From the NCBI GenBank assembly GCA_000405685.1, contig ASPF01000013.1, forward strand, positions 1-10,162: a stretch of 10,162 nt of DNA. Direction: 5' to 3'. The DNA comes from Candidatus Geocrenenecus sp. JGI 0000106-J15 (lineage in GTDB: Archaea > Thermoproteota > Nitrososphaeria_A > Caldarchaeales > Wolframiiraptoraceae). The position numbers and the translations under genes were made by a program. Below the pieces are notes generated by a model. The model was given only the letters and a program-made list of their open reading frames with translations. It searched no databases and had not been told where the DNA came from. This document shows positions 1-6,764 of this stretch, one piece after another (the first letter of the stretch is position 1; every line of letters starts with the position of its first letter).

Positions 1-173
1 TCAGCATTCATTACTTTAACAATCTTCTCCTCTGAACGATAAACCTCATATTCTCCTAATTTAGCAGTAAGATAATATTCACCATTCGGAACCAACTTTA
101 GCACAGCATATCCAGTTAGATTCGATGAACCCGTGGATAATGCATATTCATCTAATTGTCTCCGTTTCTCTAG
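1..173 (-). pseudogene. Fragment of an Ig-like (carboxypeptidase-regulatory-like) surface protein, no start, runs off left edge
   Basis: On the minus strand a frame is open from just after a TAG at 176-174 to the window edge, giving about 57 codons. It reads ...STGSSNLTGYAVLKLVPNG, then EYYLTAKLGEYEVYRSEEK. The pattern of a turn, G-x-A-x-L-x-L, P-N-G-x-Y-x-L and x-V-x-V is typical of extracellular beta-sandwich domains, and there is one N-L-T sequon. It resembles in style the domains of the secreted protein at the right end of the window. There is no start codon with a signal peptide: the frame emerges directly from the 3' end of the MTAP gene in a different frame. It is therefore probably the remainder of a larger gene cut by a rearrangement, or an assembly join. 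Domain type is inferred from pattern only. Confidence 0.4.
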
Positions 174-762
174 CTAAATTAACCTCCGGTATTAGTGTCA
201 TCCCAATTATATGTGCCCCCCAACTTCTATACAGTTTTGATTCAGCTCTAGTTGAGAATCGGGGTCCCTGAATACAGACGTATGTTCCACCCTTATGTAT
301 AGGTAGACCTATGGAGACAGCAACATCGTATACTATATCTGTAAGCTCTGGGCAGAAGGGGTCGGCCATACTTACATGTGCTACTTGTCCTCCATCATAG
401 AATGTTCCAGCACGTCCCCAAGTTCTATCAATATACTGGTCTGGAAGAACGAGTTCTCCAGGCTTATATTCTTCTTGGAGGCTTCCAACAGCGCTTGGAG
501 CGAGAACTCTTTCAACTCCAAGTTCTCTTAGAGCCCAGATATTCGCTCTATAGTTTATTGCATGGGGCGGAATAGTATGGCCTTCGCCATGTCTCGGGAT
601 GAAGGCTATCCTTATCCTTGAGTATTCTCCAATAGTAATATGGGAGCTTGGAGAACCATAAGGTGTATAGACTTTTATCTTCTCCACATTCTTTAGAAGA
701 CCTGGATCATATATTCCCGATCCACCAATTAATCCTATTCTACATCTTCTATCTTCAATCAT
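148..762 (-). CDS. mtnP: S-methyl-5'-thioadenosine phosphorylase, C-terminally truncated
   Basis: This belongs to the MTAP/PNP family, which cleaves methylthioadenosine with phosphate to adenine and methylthioribose-1-phosphate in the cytosol. Visible motifs are GLIGGSGIYDP (10-20) and RHGEGH (57-62) for phosphate binding, PHAINYRANIWAL (66-78), SAVGSL (90-95), QGPRFSTRAES (165-175) and IGMTLIPEVNLARE (186-199). Homologues of about 270 residues, such as Sulfolobus MTAP, continue after this point with a CYA...TDYD segment whose Asp residues contact the purine base. Here the homology ends after ARETE and the frame closes with TIR and a TGA. The product is 204 residues and about 65 are missing. 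Without the base-binding region the protein is probably inactive. The ATG at 762 has a well-placed TATA box, so the 5' end looks intact. It could be a true pseudogene or an assembly artefact. Assignment to MTAP rather than another nucleoside phosphorylase is likely but not proven. Confidence 0.85.
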   Translation of the reverse strand: MIEDRRCRIGLIGGSGIYDPGLLKNVEKIKVYTPYGSPSSHITIGEYSRIRIAFIPRHGEGHTIPPHAINYRANIWALRELGVERVLAPSAVGSLQEEYKPGELVLPDQYIDRTWGRAGTFYDGGQVAHVSMADPFCPELTDIVYDVAVSIGLPIHKGGTYVCIQGPRFSTRAESKLYRSWGAHIIGMTLIPEVNLARETETIR

Positions 763-782
763 AATTATTCACAAATTATGGA

Positions 783-793
783 AAATATACTTT
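783..793 (-). promoter_or_regulatory. TATA box of the MTAP gene
   Basis: On the minus strand AAAGTATATTT lies 21 to 31 nt before the ATG at 762. This is the spacing expected for an archaeal TATA box driving a leaderless transcript. No Shine-Dalgarno site precedes the ATG. The box sits in the 53-nt gap after the mptE stop, so the MTAP gene can be transcribed separately from mptA-mptE. Confidence 0.5.
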
Positions 794-815
794 AAGATAA
801 ATTTTACAGATACTA

Positions 816-1592
816 CTATAGCGTTTGAGCAATCTCTCTAAAGGATGTTCTCGTGAATCCTTTAATTTCTTCACCTTTAGTTGTAGCATTGTATAGTTTT
901 CTACTAGACTTCGACGCATATAGTTCGAGAAGCTTCTTACCGAAAGAAAGCTTCTTCTTCTTTACTTCTAGCCAATCATAATCGATCTCTTTAATATTTT
1001 TAGAGTATTCTCCTATTTCTTCTCCAAAATCCATTCCTGCTAATACTATTTTCTTAAATCCTAAAGTATCTGCTAAGAATACAGCTCTATCACCATCTGT
1101 AAAGCCACCAAAATTGTAGAGGACGCCAAATGGTTTACATTGTGTTGTTCCAAGTATTTTCTTGTAGAGTAAGGGTACGAGTCTTTCTATTCTATCGATA
1201 TTATCTCCATGAGAATGTACAACCATTGCTAAACAATTCTTCGAGGTCTCGATTAATACTTTATCGCCTCCATCGAGGTCTGTAACAACAATATCTATTC
1301 TTAATCCTCTTTCTAAGAACGCTCTTGAAGCCCCATCAGCCAAGATAATGACTACATCATCAAGCAGCTCTGAGCTGATGAAGTTTAAAATATCCATAGT
1401 AAGTGATGGTCCTGCTCCAAAGACTACTGCAATACTTTTATTACAAACTTTCTCTCTTAGCTCTTCTAAAGACATAGCTCTTCCAGATAATAATTTGTTT
1501 AGTAGTTGGGCTGATGAGAGGTCTTCTTCTATTGAGTATCCCATTTCTTTAACAATTTCAAGGTATAGCGGCTCCCATTCTTCCCAATCCAA
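816..1592 (-). CDS. mptE: 6-hydroxymethyl-7,8-dihydropterin pyrophosphokinase, MptE family (DUF115)
   Basis: MptE transfers pyrophosphate from ATP to 6-hydroxymethyl-7,8-dihydropterin, activating the pterin for coupling to the aminobenzoate arm in archaeal methanopterin-type or folate synthesis. It is the archaeal replacement for bacterial FolK. The 258-residue product has the family's Rossmann-like signatures: FGAGPSL (58-64), ADGAS (85-89), VTDLDGG (103-109), HSHGDN (126-131), GTTQ (148-151), NFGGFTDGDRA (160-170) and AGMDFG (185-190). Length is normal for the family. The start is TTG at 1592: the in-frame codon before it is TGA, so no earlier start is possible, and an AGGTG Shine-Dalgarno site lies 8 nt upstream. 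The gene begins 11 nt after the mptA stop, so the two are surely one operon and act in the same pathway. Family assignment is strong; the activity is inferred from the archaeal enzyme. Confidence 0.9.
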   Translation of the reverse strand: MDWEEWEPLYLEIVKEMGYSIEEDLSSAQLLNKLLSGRAMSLEELREKVCNKSIAVVFGAGPSLTMDILNFISSELLDDVVIILADGASRAFLERGLRIDIVVTDLDGGDKVLIETSKNCLAMVVHSHGDNIDRIERLVPLLYKKILGTTQCKPFGVLYNFGGFTDGDRAVFLADTLGFKKIVLAGMDFGEEIGEYSKNIKEIDYDWLEVKKKKLSFGKKLLELYASKSSRKLYNATTKGEEIKGFTRTSFREIAQTL

Positions 1593-1600
1593 TCATGTGC

Positions 1601-1605
1601 CACCT
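1601..1605 (-). promoter_or_regulatory. Shine-Dalgarno site for the TTG start of mptE
   Basis: On the minus strand AGGTG overlaps the TAG stop of mptA and ends 8 nt before the TTG at 1592. It decides the mptE start and implies translation coupled to the end of mptA. Confidence 0.6.
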
Positions 1606-2479
1606 ACTTCTTAAGAAGCAATCTCGCTCTTCCTACGCTTATATCAATATATGCCGCAATATTCTGAGGATGGATACTTTCAATACTTTCTAAATAAGCA
1701 TAGATTCTTGAATTATCTGGAAGATGGCTCCATCTCTCAATTATTTTCTTGACAATCTCTCTTAGTGTATCTTCAACAAATCTTGTTGACTTTAATGAGT
1801 CTACAACTACTTTTGCTTCATCTACTCTCTTCAAATATGAGTATAATGGAGAACTGAAAGAGGAGTTAACGATATTTAATAATTCTACTATGTCTATTTC
1901 AATGTTGTTAGAGAATTGGATGAAGACTTTTGCTTTAGCTCTCTGCATATGGGTAGCTGTTACTCCATTATATAACGTTCTTACTACTTCTTTTGCACAT
2001 GGGCATGCTGTTAATCCATAAGTTTCCACTCCAATAGCTTGTCGTATATCGATCTTCTCCAAGTTATTAGCCGCTCTTACTCTTACATAGAAATTAAAAG
2101 GTTCATAGGAGATAGATTTTGTAATAGGCGGCTCAGCTCTATAATAAACATCTGAATCGATATTAACGTATGCTTTACTAGAATAAGGATTATCTTTAAG
2201 AAGTTTCTCAGCAATTCTTCTTCCTATCTCTTCTAATCTCACAACTTTTCCTGAATAATCTTGTATAATCTCCATGATTGCATGATATAGTCTAGATGTA
2301 TGTATGGCACGTCTATCAATAGGAAGATCTACGTAAACATCAAACCTTGGAACTATAATAATTTCTAGCCCATTTAATAATATTCTACCAGCAGGCATTT
2401 TAATATTTTTAAACCCGACCATCTTTATCGGAATAGGTATCTCTGCTTCTTCATCTTGGATGCTAGGGATCTCAGACAT
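1604..2479 (-). CDS. mptA: GTP cyclohydrolase MptA (GTP cyclohydrolase IV / FolE2 family)
   Basis: MptA is the metal-dependent enzyme that opens GTP to a dihydroneopterin cyclic phosphate, the first step of archaeal pterin synthesis. Numbered from an upstream GTG at 2485, visible motifs are DLPIDRRAIHTSRLYHAI (53-70), TACPCAKE (159-166) with the metal-site cysteine region, THMQRAKAKV (178-187) with a conserved His, and ESIHPQN (269-275) near the C-terminus. About 291 residues fits the family. Two starts compete: GTG at 2485 and ATG at 2479, six bases apart. I prefer the ATG because a TATA-like TAAATAATAAG element (plus-strand reading) lies 23-33 nt before it, right for a leaderless mRNA, while it would be too close to the GTG. 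The gene heads an operon with mptE 11 nt downstream and is divergent from the RFAP synthase gene. Confidence 0.92.
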   Translation of the reverse strand: MSEIPSIQDEEAEIPIPIKMVGFKNIKMPAGRILLNGLEIIIVPRFDVYVDLPIDRRAIHTSRLYHAIMEIIQDYSGKVVRLEEIGRRIAEKLLKDNPYSSKAYVNIDSDVYYRAEPPITKSISYEPFNFYVRVRAANNLEKIDIRQAIGVETYGLTACPCAKEVVRTLYNGVTATHMQRAKAKVFIQFSNNIEIDIVELLNIVNSSFSSPLYSYLKRVDEAKVVVDSLKSTRFVEDTLREIVKKIIERWSHLPDNSRIYAYLESIESIHPQNIAAYIDISVGRARLLLKK

Positions 2480-2501
2480 TCTCACCTTTCTTTGTCTTAC
2501 C

Positions 2502-2512
2502 TAAATAATAAG
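2502..2512 (-). promoter_or_regulatory. TATA box of the mptA-mptE operon
   Basis: On the minus strand CTTATTATTTA lies 23-33 nt before the ATG at 2479. Position and composition fit an archaeal TATA element. It lies in the region of about 95 nt shared with the divergent RFAP synthase gene, for which I see no equally clear TATA box. Confidence 0.45.
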
Positions 2513-2561
2513 TTGATCGTAAAAACAAAAAGATGAATACTTAGCAAATTTCATAATTTAT

Positions 2562-2566
2562 GGGAG
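2562..2566 (+). promoter_or_regulatory. Shine-Dalgarno site for the TTG start of the RFAP synthase gene
   Basis: GGGAG lies 8 nt before the TTG at 2575. The in-frame codon two before the TTG is TGA (2569-2571), so this site and the stop together fix the start. Confidence 0.5.
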
Positions 2567-2574
2567 ACTGAGAC

Positions 2575-3489
2575 TTGAAGATTAAGATAGATGCTGGCTC
2601 GAGAATTCATCTTGGGTTTATCGATCCCCTGGGCATCTCAGGACGTAGATGGGGCTCTGTAGGACTATATCTGGATCAGCCCAAGTTATCTATCATAATC
2701 GAGAGATCTGATAATCTTACTATCCACGGACCTAGATGGTTGAGAGATATCGCTTCAAGAGTTTCAGAGAAGCTAGAGGTAAATGGTTTGAAGATCGTAT
2801 GTGAAGAATATATTCCAAGGCATATAGGGCTGGGCTCAGGTACTCAAACTATTCTCTCCATAGGTTTAGCAGCATCAAGACTCTATGGATTAGATTACAC
2901 TTTAGAAGAGATAGTTGAAATTTTTAATAGATGTAAGACGTCTGGAACAGGTTACTGGCTCTTCCAGAAAGGTGGTTTAGTCATAGATGGTGGGAGAACA
3001 TCTTCTACGAAGATTCCACCTCTCTTATTTAGATATGATTTTCCAAGTGAGTGGAAAATCTTGCTGGCTATACCGACTGTTGAAGGTTTAGGATTACATA
3101 GTCAGGTTGAAGAAGAGAGTTTTAATAAACTTAATGCAGCTTCTCTCAAAGATTCTTCATCAATTATCTTGATGAAGCTACTTCCATCAATAATAGAAAA
3201 AGATTTTTCAAAATTTTCTGAAGCAGTAGAAGAATTAGATAACTTAACATCTTGCTTTTTTAAAGATATACAGTCTGGATCATATCATCCTCTATCTAAG
3301 AAGATAGTAGAATTAATGAAGAATCTTGGTGTACAAGGTATTGGACAAAGCTCGTGGGGACCGACAATTTATGGTTTCGTAAGAAAAGACGAAGTAGAAT
3401 ATATGGCTCGAAGACTTAAACCTGTGGATATCTTTAGATACTTATTTACAGATGCACGTAATTATGGTGCACAGGTAATAGAATTATAG
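2575..3489 (+). CDS. Beta-ribofuranosylaminobenzene 5'-phosphate synthase-like protein (GHMP superfamily)
   Basis: Beta-RFAP synthase condenses 4-hydroxybenzoate or p-aminobenzoate with PRPP, releasing CO2 and pyrophosphate, to start the aryl-ribose arm of tetrahydromethanopterin-type cofactors. The 304-residue product has the family pattern: SRIHLGFIDP (9-18), RRWGSVGL (24-31), the GHMP glycine-rich motif IPRHIGLGSGTQ (80-91), KTSGTGYWLF (121-130) followed by GGLVIDGG (133-140), and the C-terminal GQSSWGPTIYGFV (257-269). Length is a little short of methanogen homologues but complete. The start is TTG, preceded by an in-frame TGA and GGGAG; the next ATG would remove the first conserved strand. 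Its head-to-head position with mptA supports a role in the same cofactor. The exact cofactor in this organism (a methanopterin or a sulfopterin-like variant) cannot be read from sequence, and another GHMP activity is possible but less likely. Confidence 0.85.
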   Translation: MKIKIDAGSRIHLGFIDPLGISGRRWGSVGLYLDQPKLSIIIERSDNLTIHGPRWLRDIASRVSEKLEVNGLKIVCEEYIPRHIGLGSGTQTILSIGLAASRLYGLDYTLEEIVEIFNRCKTSGTGYWLFQKGGLVIDGGRTSSTKIPPLLFRYDFPSEWKILLAIPTVEGLGLHSQVEEESFNKLNAASLKDSSSIILMKLLPSIIEKDFSKFSEAVEELDNLTSCFFKDIQSGSYHPLSKKIVELMKNLGVQGIGQSSWGPTIYGFVRKDEVEYMARRLKPVDIFRYLFTDARNYGAQVIEL

Positions 3490-3517
3490 AGAGTATTGAA
3501 GGTTATATTCTATCTAC

Positions 3518-3532
3518 TAGATCTAAGATCTA
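3518..3532. repeat. Perfect 15-nt palindrome at a convergent gene junction
   Basis: TAGATCT-A-AGATCTA is a perfect inverted repeat with a single central base. It lies in the 40-nt gap between the RFAP synthase stop and the aconitase stop, and its right arm includes the aconitase TAG. The one-base centre cannot form a good hairpin loop, and no strong T tract follows on either strand. It may be a protein site or chance; I do not call it a terminator. Confidence 0.3.
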
Positions 3533-6229
3533 TCTTGGTTTAGCTGTCTTCTTAAGTATATTTCTTACGACGTACTTTAGTATTCCTCCATGTTTATAGT
3601 ATTCAATCTCTATATTCGTATCTAGTCTTGCAATTACATTGAATATTACTTCTGAGCCATCTTCTCTGATTGCTCTTACTTTAAGCTTCTTTCTTGGATA
3701 AAGCCCTTCTTCTATCCCTTCTATCTGGAAGACTTCTTTTCCAGTTAGCCCAAGATTTTTCCAGTTCTGGCCATCTTCAAATTGTAGTGGTAGTATGCCC
3801 ATGCCTACTAGATTACTTCTATGTATACTTTCAAAGTTTTCTGCAATCACAGCTTTTACACCAAGAAGATATGGTCCTTTAGCAGCCCAATCTCTTGAAC
3901 TTCCTGCACCATATTGCTTCCCTGCAACTACGATTACAGGAATATCTGCCTCCATATATCTCTGAGAAGCTTCGTACACCCTCATTAGCTGACCTGTTGG
4001 GAGATGTATCGTCCAACCTCCTTCTTTCTCAGGTGTTAAGAGGTTTCTTAGCCTAATATTATCAAAAGTTCCTCTAATCATTACTTCATGATTTCCTCTT
4101 CTTGAACCATATGTATTAAATTCCTCTGGTTTAACCCCTCTTTCAATTAAGTACTTACCTGCTAGACTTTCTACTGGAATCGATCCTGCAGGTGATATAT
4201 GGTCTGTAGTTATTCGGTCACCTAATAAAACTAGAGTTCGAGCATTTCTTATATCTCTCAGCTCTGACGGCTCAGGAGTTAAGTCGTCAAAGAATGGTGG
4301 TCTCTTAATGTAGGTAGATTTCTCATCCCATGGGTAGAGATCTGATGCCTCCACCTGTATTTCTCTCCACTTCTCGTTTCCCTCAAATATTCTACTATAT
4401 CTCTTCTTAAAATCAGACGGGTTAATCACTCTCTCTATAACTTCTTTAATCTCTCCACTACTGGGCCATATATCTCTAAGATATACTGGTGCTCCGTTAG
4501 GGTCTAGTCCTAGTGGTTCATGATGTAAGTCTATGTCAAGTCTCCCTGCTAGAGCATATGCAACAACGAGTAGGGGAGAGGCCAGGAAACTGCCCCTGGT
4601 CAATGGGTGTATTCTGCCTGCGAAGTTCCTATTACCACTTAATATACTCACGGCATAGAGTTGATGAGACTTAATAGCATCTGAAATCTTTGGTGGGAGA
4701 GGTCCACTATTACCTATACATGTTGTACAGCCGAATCCAACAACATGGAATCTAAGAGCTTCAAGATATTGGAGTAAGCCTGACTTCTTAAGATATTCAA
4801 CTACTACTGGGCTTCCAGGTGCAAAACTAGTCTTGACCCATGGTTTAGTAGATAGACCTCTTTCTACAGCTTTCTTAGCGAGGAGGCCTGCACCGATCAT
4901 TAGTGTAGGGTTAGAAGTATTTACACAACTTGTTATAGCTGCTATAACTATGCTTCCATGCGTCAATTCCGTCTTTAAGCCATCAAACTCTAGAGGCGCA
5001 TTTGTAGATAAGTCTACGTTAACCCCCCTTTTTCTAGATTCTTCAATATATTCATTCAGTATCTGGATGAATCTTTCCTTTACTTTGTTTAGTGGGATCC
5101 TGTCTTCTGGATTTAATGGACCTGATATTGAAGGCTCGACTTCGCTTAAATCTATCGTTATTATATCTATATATTCTGGTTCGGGAGATGATTCAACTCT
5201 AAGTATCCCAATCTTCTTTGAGTATTTTTCAACAAACTTAATATGTTGTAAACTTCTACCCGTAAGTTGGAGATACTTTAATGTTTCAGCATCTATTGGG
5301 AAATATGCTGTTCTTGGACCATACTCTGGAGACATGTTAGAGATAGTTGCTCTATCTGGTGCGGATAATTTACTAACCCCTGGTCCAATAAACTCAACTA
5401 TCTTATCTACTAGATTCTTCTTCCTAAGTATCTCTGTAATCGTTAAGACTAAATCTGTAGGTGTTACTCCTTCTCTAGGTTCTCCAACCAATCTTACTCC
5501 TACAACTTCAGGTATCGATATGTAGTATGGCTGTCCAAGCATTACTGCTTCAGCTTCTATTCCTCCTACACCCCATCCAAGAACCCCTAGAGATGAAACC
5601 ATTGTTGTATGCGAGTCAGTCCCTATAACAGTATCTGGGAATGCTGCAAGTCTACCGTTAAACTTTGTTAAGAAGATAACTTGCGCAAGATATTCAATAT
5701 TAACTTGATGTACTATCCCAAAACCTGGAGATGCAACCTTCAAATTCTTGAATGCTTTCTCAGCCCACTTTAAGAATCTATATCTCTCTATATTTCTCTC
5801 GATCTCTACTTCCATGTTACGTTCAAGAGCATAGGTTGTACCGTAGTAGTCTACTTGGACTGAATGGTCTATTATAAGATGTACAGGAACAAGTGGATTG
5901 ATAGTTTTAGGGTCTCCTCCAAGCTTCTTTACTGCATCTCTCATAGCTGCAAGATCAAGGAGTGCTGGAACACCAGTGAAATCCTGTAAGATTACTCTAC
6001 TAGGAAAGTATGGGATCTCCCTTCCAGTATTGTCTCTCCAGTTTATTAATGCTTTAACATCTTCTTCAGTAACGATCTTTCCATCTAGATTTCTGAGAAC
6101 ATTCTCAATAAGTATTCTTATCGAATAGGGTATTGAATGCAGATTTAAACCCTCAATCTTAGCTGGATTCCATATTCTCGCATTACCTTTATATGTTCTT
6201 AACACTTCAGCTACATTCGAATAGCTCAT
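3530..6229 (-). CDS. acnA: Aconitate hydratase (AcnA/IRP type)
   Basis: This enzyme interconverts citrate and isocitrate in the citric acid cycle using a [4Fe-4S] cluster. The 899-residue product is full length. In order it shows LQDFTGVPALLDLAAMRDAV (81-100), DHSVQVDYYGT (121-131), PDTVIGTDSHT (198-208), the Gly-rich VLGWGVGGIEAEAVM (216-230), SNMSPEYG (297-304), then the cluster cysteines in TSCVNTSNPT (C435) and GCTTCIGN (C501 and C504). SGNRNFAGRIHP (531-542) follows, and the swivel domain carries GDRITTDHISPAGSIP (670-685) and YGAGSSRDWAAKG (773-785), which hold substrate-binding Ser and Arg residues. The ATG at 6229 has a TATA box 24-36 nt upstream, so the mRNA is probably leaderless. 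The gene is alone in its transcription unit, tail-to-tail with the RFAP synthase gene. No missing catalytic motif was seen. An alternative hydro-lyase such as 2-methylcitrate dehydratase (AcnD) is less likely. Confidence 0.96.
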   Translation of the reverse strand: MSYSNVAEVLRTYKGNARIWNPAKIEGLNLHSIPYSIRILIENVLRNLDGKIVTEEDVKALINWRDNTGREIPYFPSRVILQDFTGVPALLDLAAMRDAVKKLGGDPKTINPLVPVHLIIDHSVQVDYYGTTYALERNMEVEIERNIERYRFLKWAEKAFKNLKVASPGFGIVHQVNIEYLAQVIFLTKFNGRLAAFPDTVIGTDSHTTMVSSLGVLGWGVGGIEAEAVMLGQPYYISIPEVVGVRLVGEPREGVTPTDLVLTITEILRKKNLVDKIVEFIGPGVSKLSAPDRATISNMSPEYGPRTAYFPIDAETLKYLQLTGRSLQHIKFVEKYSKKIGILRVESSPEPEYIDIITIDLSEVEPSISGPLNPEDRIPLNKVKERFIQILNEYIEESRKRGVNVDLSTNAPLEFDGLKTELTHGSIVIAAITSCVNTSNPTLMIGAGLLAKKAVERGLSTKPWVKTSFAPGSPVVVEYLKKSGLLQYLEALRFHVVGFGCTTCIGNSGPLPPKISDAIKSHQLYAVSILSGNRNFAGRIHPLTRGSFLASPLLVVAYALAGRLDIDLHHEPLGLDPNGAPVYLRDIWPSSGEIKEVIERVINPSDFKKRYSRIFEGNEKWREIQVEASDLYPWDEKSTYIKRPPFFDDLTPEPSELRDIRNARTLVLLGDRITTDHISPAGSIPVESLAGKYLIERGVKPEEFNTYGSRRGNHEVMIRGTFDNIRLRNLLTPEKEGGWTIHLPTGQLMRVYEASQRYMEADIPVIVVAGKQYGAGSSRDWAAKGPYLLGVKAVIAENFESIHRSNLVGMGILPLQFEDGQNWKNLGLTGKEVFQIEGIEEGLYPRKKLKVRAIREDGSEVIFNVIARLDTNIEIEYYKHGGILKYVVRNILKKTAKPR

Positions 6230-6252
6230 GTATAGTATTTACGCCATCCTTT

Positions 6253-6265
6253 CTTATATGTTTTT
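6253..6265 (-). promoter_or_regulatory. TATA box of the aconitase gene
   Basis: On the minus strand AAAAACATATAAG lies 24-36 nt before the ATG at 6229. This is the expected place for a leaderless archaeal transcript, and no Shine-Dalgarno site precedes the ATG. Confidence 0.55.
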
Positions 6266-6550
6266 AATACGGACTCAAACTCAGAGATATCTAATTAAAC
6301 TTTCAAAATAGTAGAAAATACCTCAAGATGAGAAGTCTTAGAATCCTTACTCGTTAACTTTCTATATCGTGAGACACACCTAAAGGGTTGAAGGCTTCAT
6401 TAAACTCTTAAAACAGTTCTTTCGCAAAACTTATCATTTTCATCAATATCTGTGTTTTGAATTAACTTGGGTTAAGTAAATTCTTGTCTCTTATTATTTT
6501 CTCATCTTCTCAGAGGATAAGGATGCTTAGGAACAGTAAATCATAACTAA

Positions 6551-6558
6551 AATATAAG
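6551..6558 (+). promoter_or_regulatory. Possible TATA box before the small broken frame
   Basis: AATATAAG, preceded by an A-rich stretch that could act as a BRE, lies 20-27 nt before the ATG at 6578. The spacing matches the other leaderless promoters in this window. In sequence of this AT content it may be chance. Confidence 0.25.
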
Positions 6559-6577
6559 CGAATAATCTAAAACAGCT

Positions 6578-6763
6578 ATGTGTATCATGACTATTATAGG
6601 GCCGACAATTAAGAAGAAACAAAGTAAAGAATATTTGCTATAGAAGTTTGAAGATATGCCGCATAATACTCCAAGAAGCTATACTGTTGAAATCTTAGAA
6701 ATTATCAGATGGATGTATTGGAGAAGAAACCTTTTTAATTGGATATCGCTGAATGATATTTAG
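6578..6763 (+). pseudogene. Possible small decayed gene with an in-frame TAG
   Basis: From the ATG at 6578 the frame reads MCIMTIIGPTIKKKQSKEYLL, meets TAG at 6641-6643, and continues in the same frame through MPHNTPRSYTVEILEIIRW to a TAG at 6761-6763. Read through, it would be about 60 residues. A TATA-like element sits about 24 nt before the ATG. I do not recognise the protein; the second half is basic and rich in Trp, Arg and Ile. Its end overlaps the ligase promoter, which argues against an intact gene. It could be a remnant of a small protein gene, the template of an untranslated RNA, or only a chance open stretch. Confidence 0.2.
6731..6740 (+). promoter_or_regulatory. TATA box of the DNA ligase operon
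   Basis: CTTTTTAATT, preceded by a purine-rich GAGAAGAAAC stretch that could be a BRE, lies 25-34 nt before the ATG at 6765. It is correctly placed for a leaderless mRNA starting at that ATG, and too close to the alternative ATG at 6753. Confidence 0.6.
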
Positions 6764-6764
6764 G

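Larger units (their letters stand above)
6230..6764. other. Long intergenic region between aconitase and DNA ligase
   Basis: This divergent gap of about 535 nt is unusually long for the window. At its left it holds the aconitase TATA box, at its right the ligase TATA box, and near 6550-6763 a doubtful broken small reading frame. A short inverted repeat, TTAAC-ttgg-GTTAA, lies at 6462-6475. Between about 6290 and 6540 I see only very short frames on both strands, no tRNA T-arm signature, no convincing C/D box pair, and no GC-rich block of the kind structured RNAs in AT-rich thermophiles tend to show. It may be a decayed gene or a lineage-specific insertion. Confidence 0.5.

Noticed and set aside
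1..147. Frameshift explanation for the MTAP truncation
   Set aside because: Reading all three minus frames through 1-147 gives no TDYD-like or other MTAP C-terminal sequence, so a simple indel does not restore the gene.
4833..5525. Long plus-strand open frame of about 230 codons
   Set aside because: It lies wholly antisense to the aconitase gene, whose motifs continue unbroken through it, and its translation is Ser/Ile/Leu-rich with no recognisable domain.
6462..6475. Short inverted repeat TTAAC-ttgg-GTTAA as a terminator or RNA hairpin
   Set aside because: The stem is only five AT-rich pairs, too weak for a thermophile, and no T tract or gene end is next to it.
6481..6560. C/D box guide RNA on the minus strand (CTGA next to AGATGA)
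   Set aside because: The C box candidate (ATGATTT) is poor and no terminal CTGA follows at the right distance.
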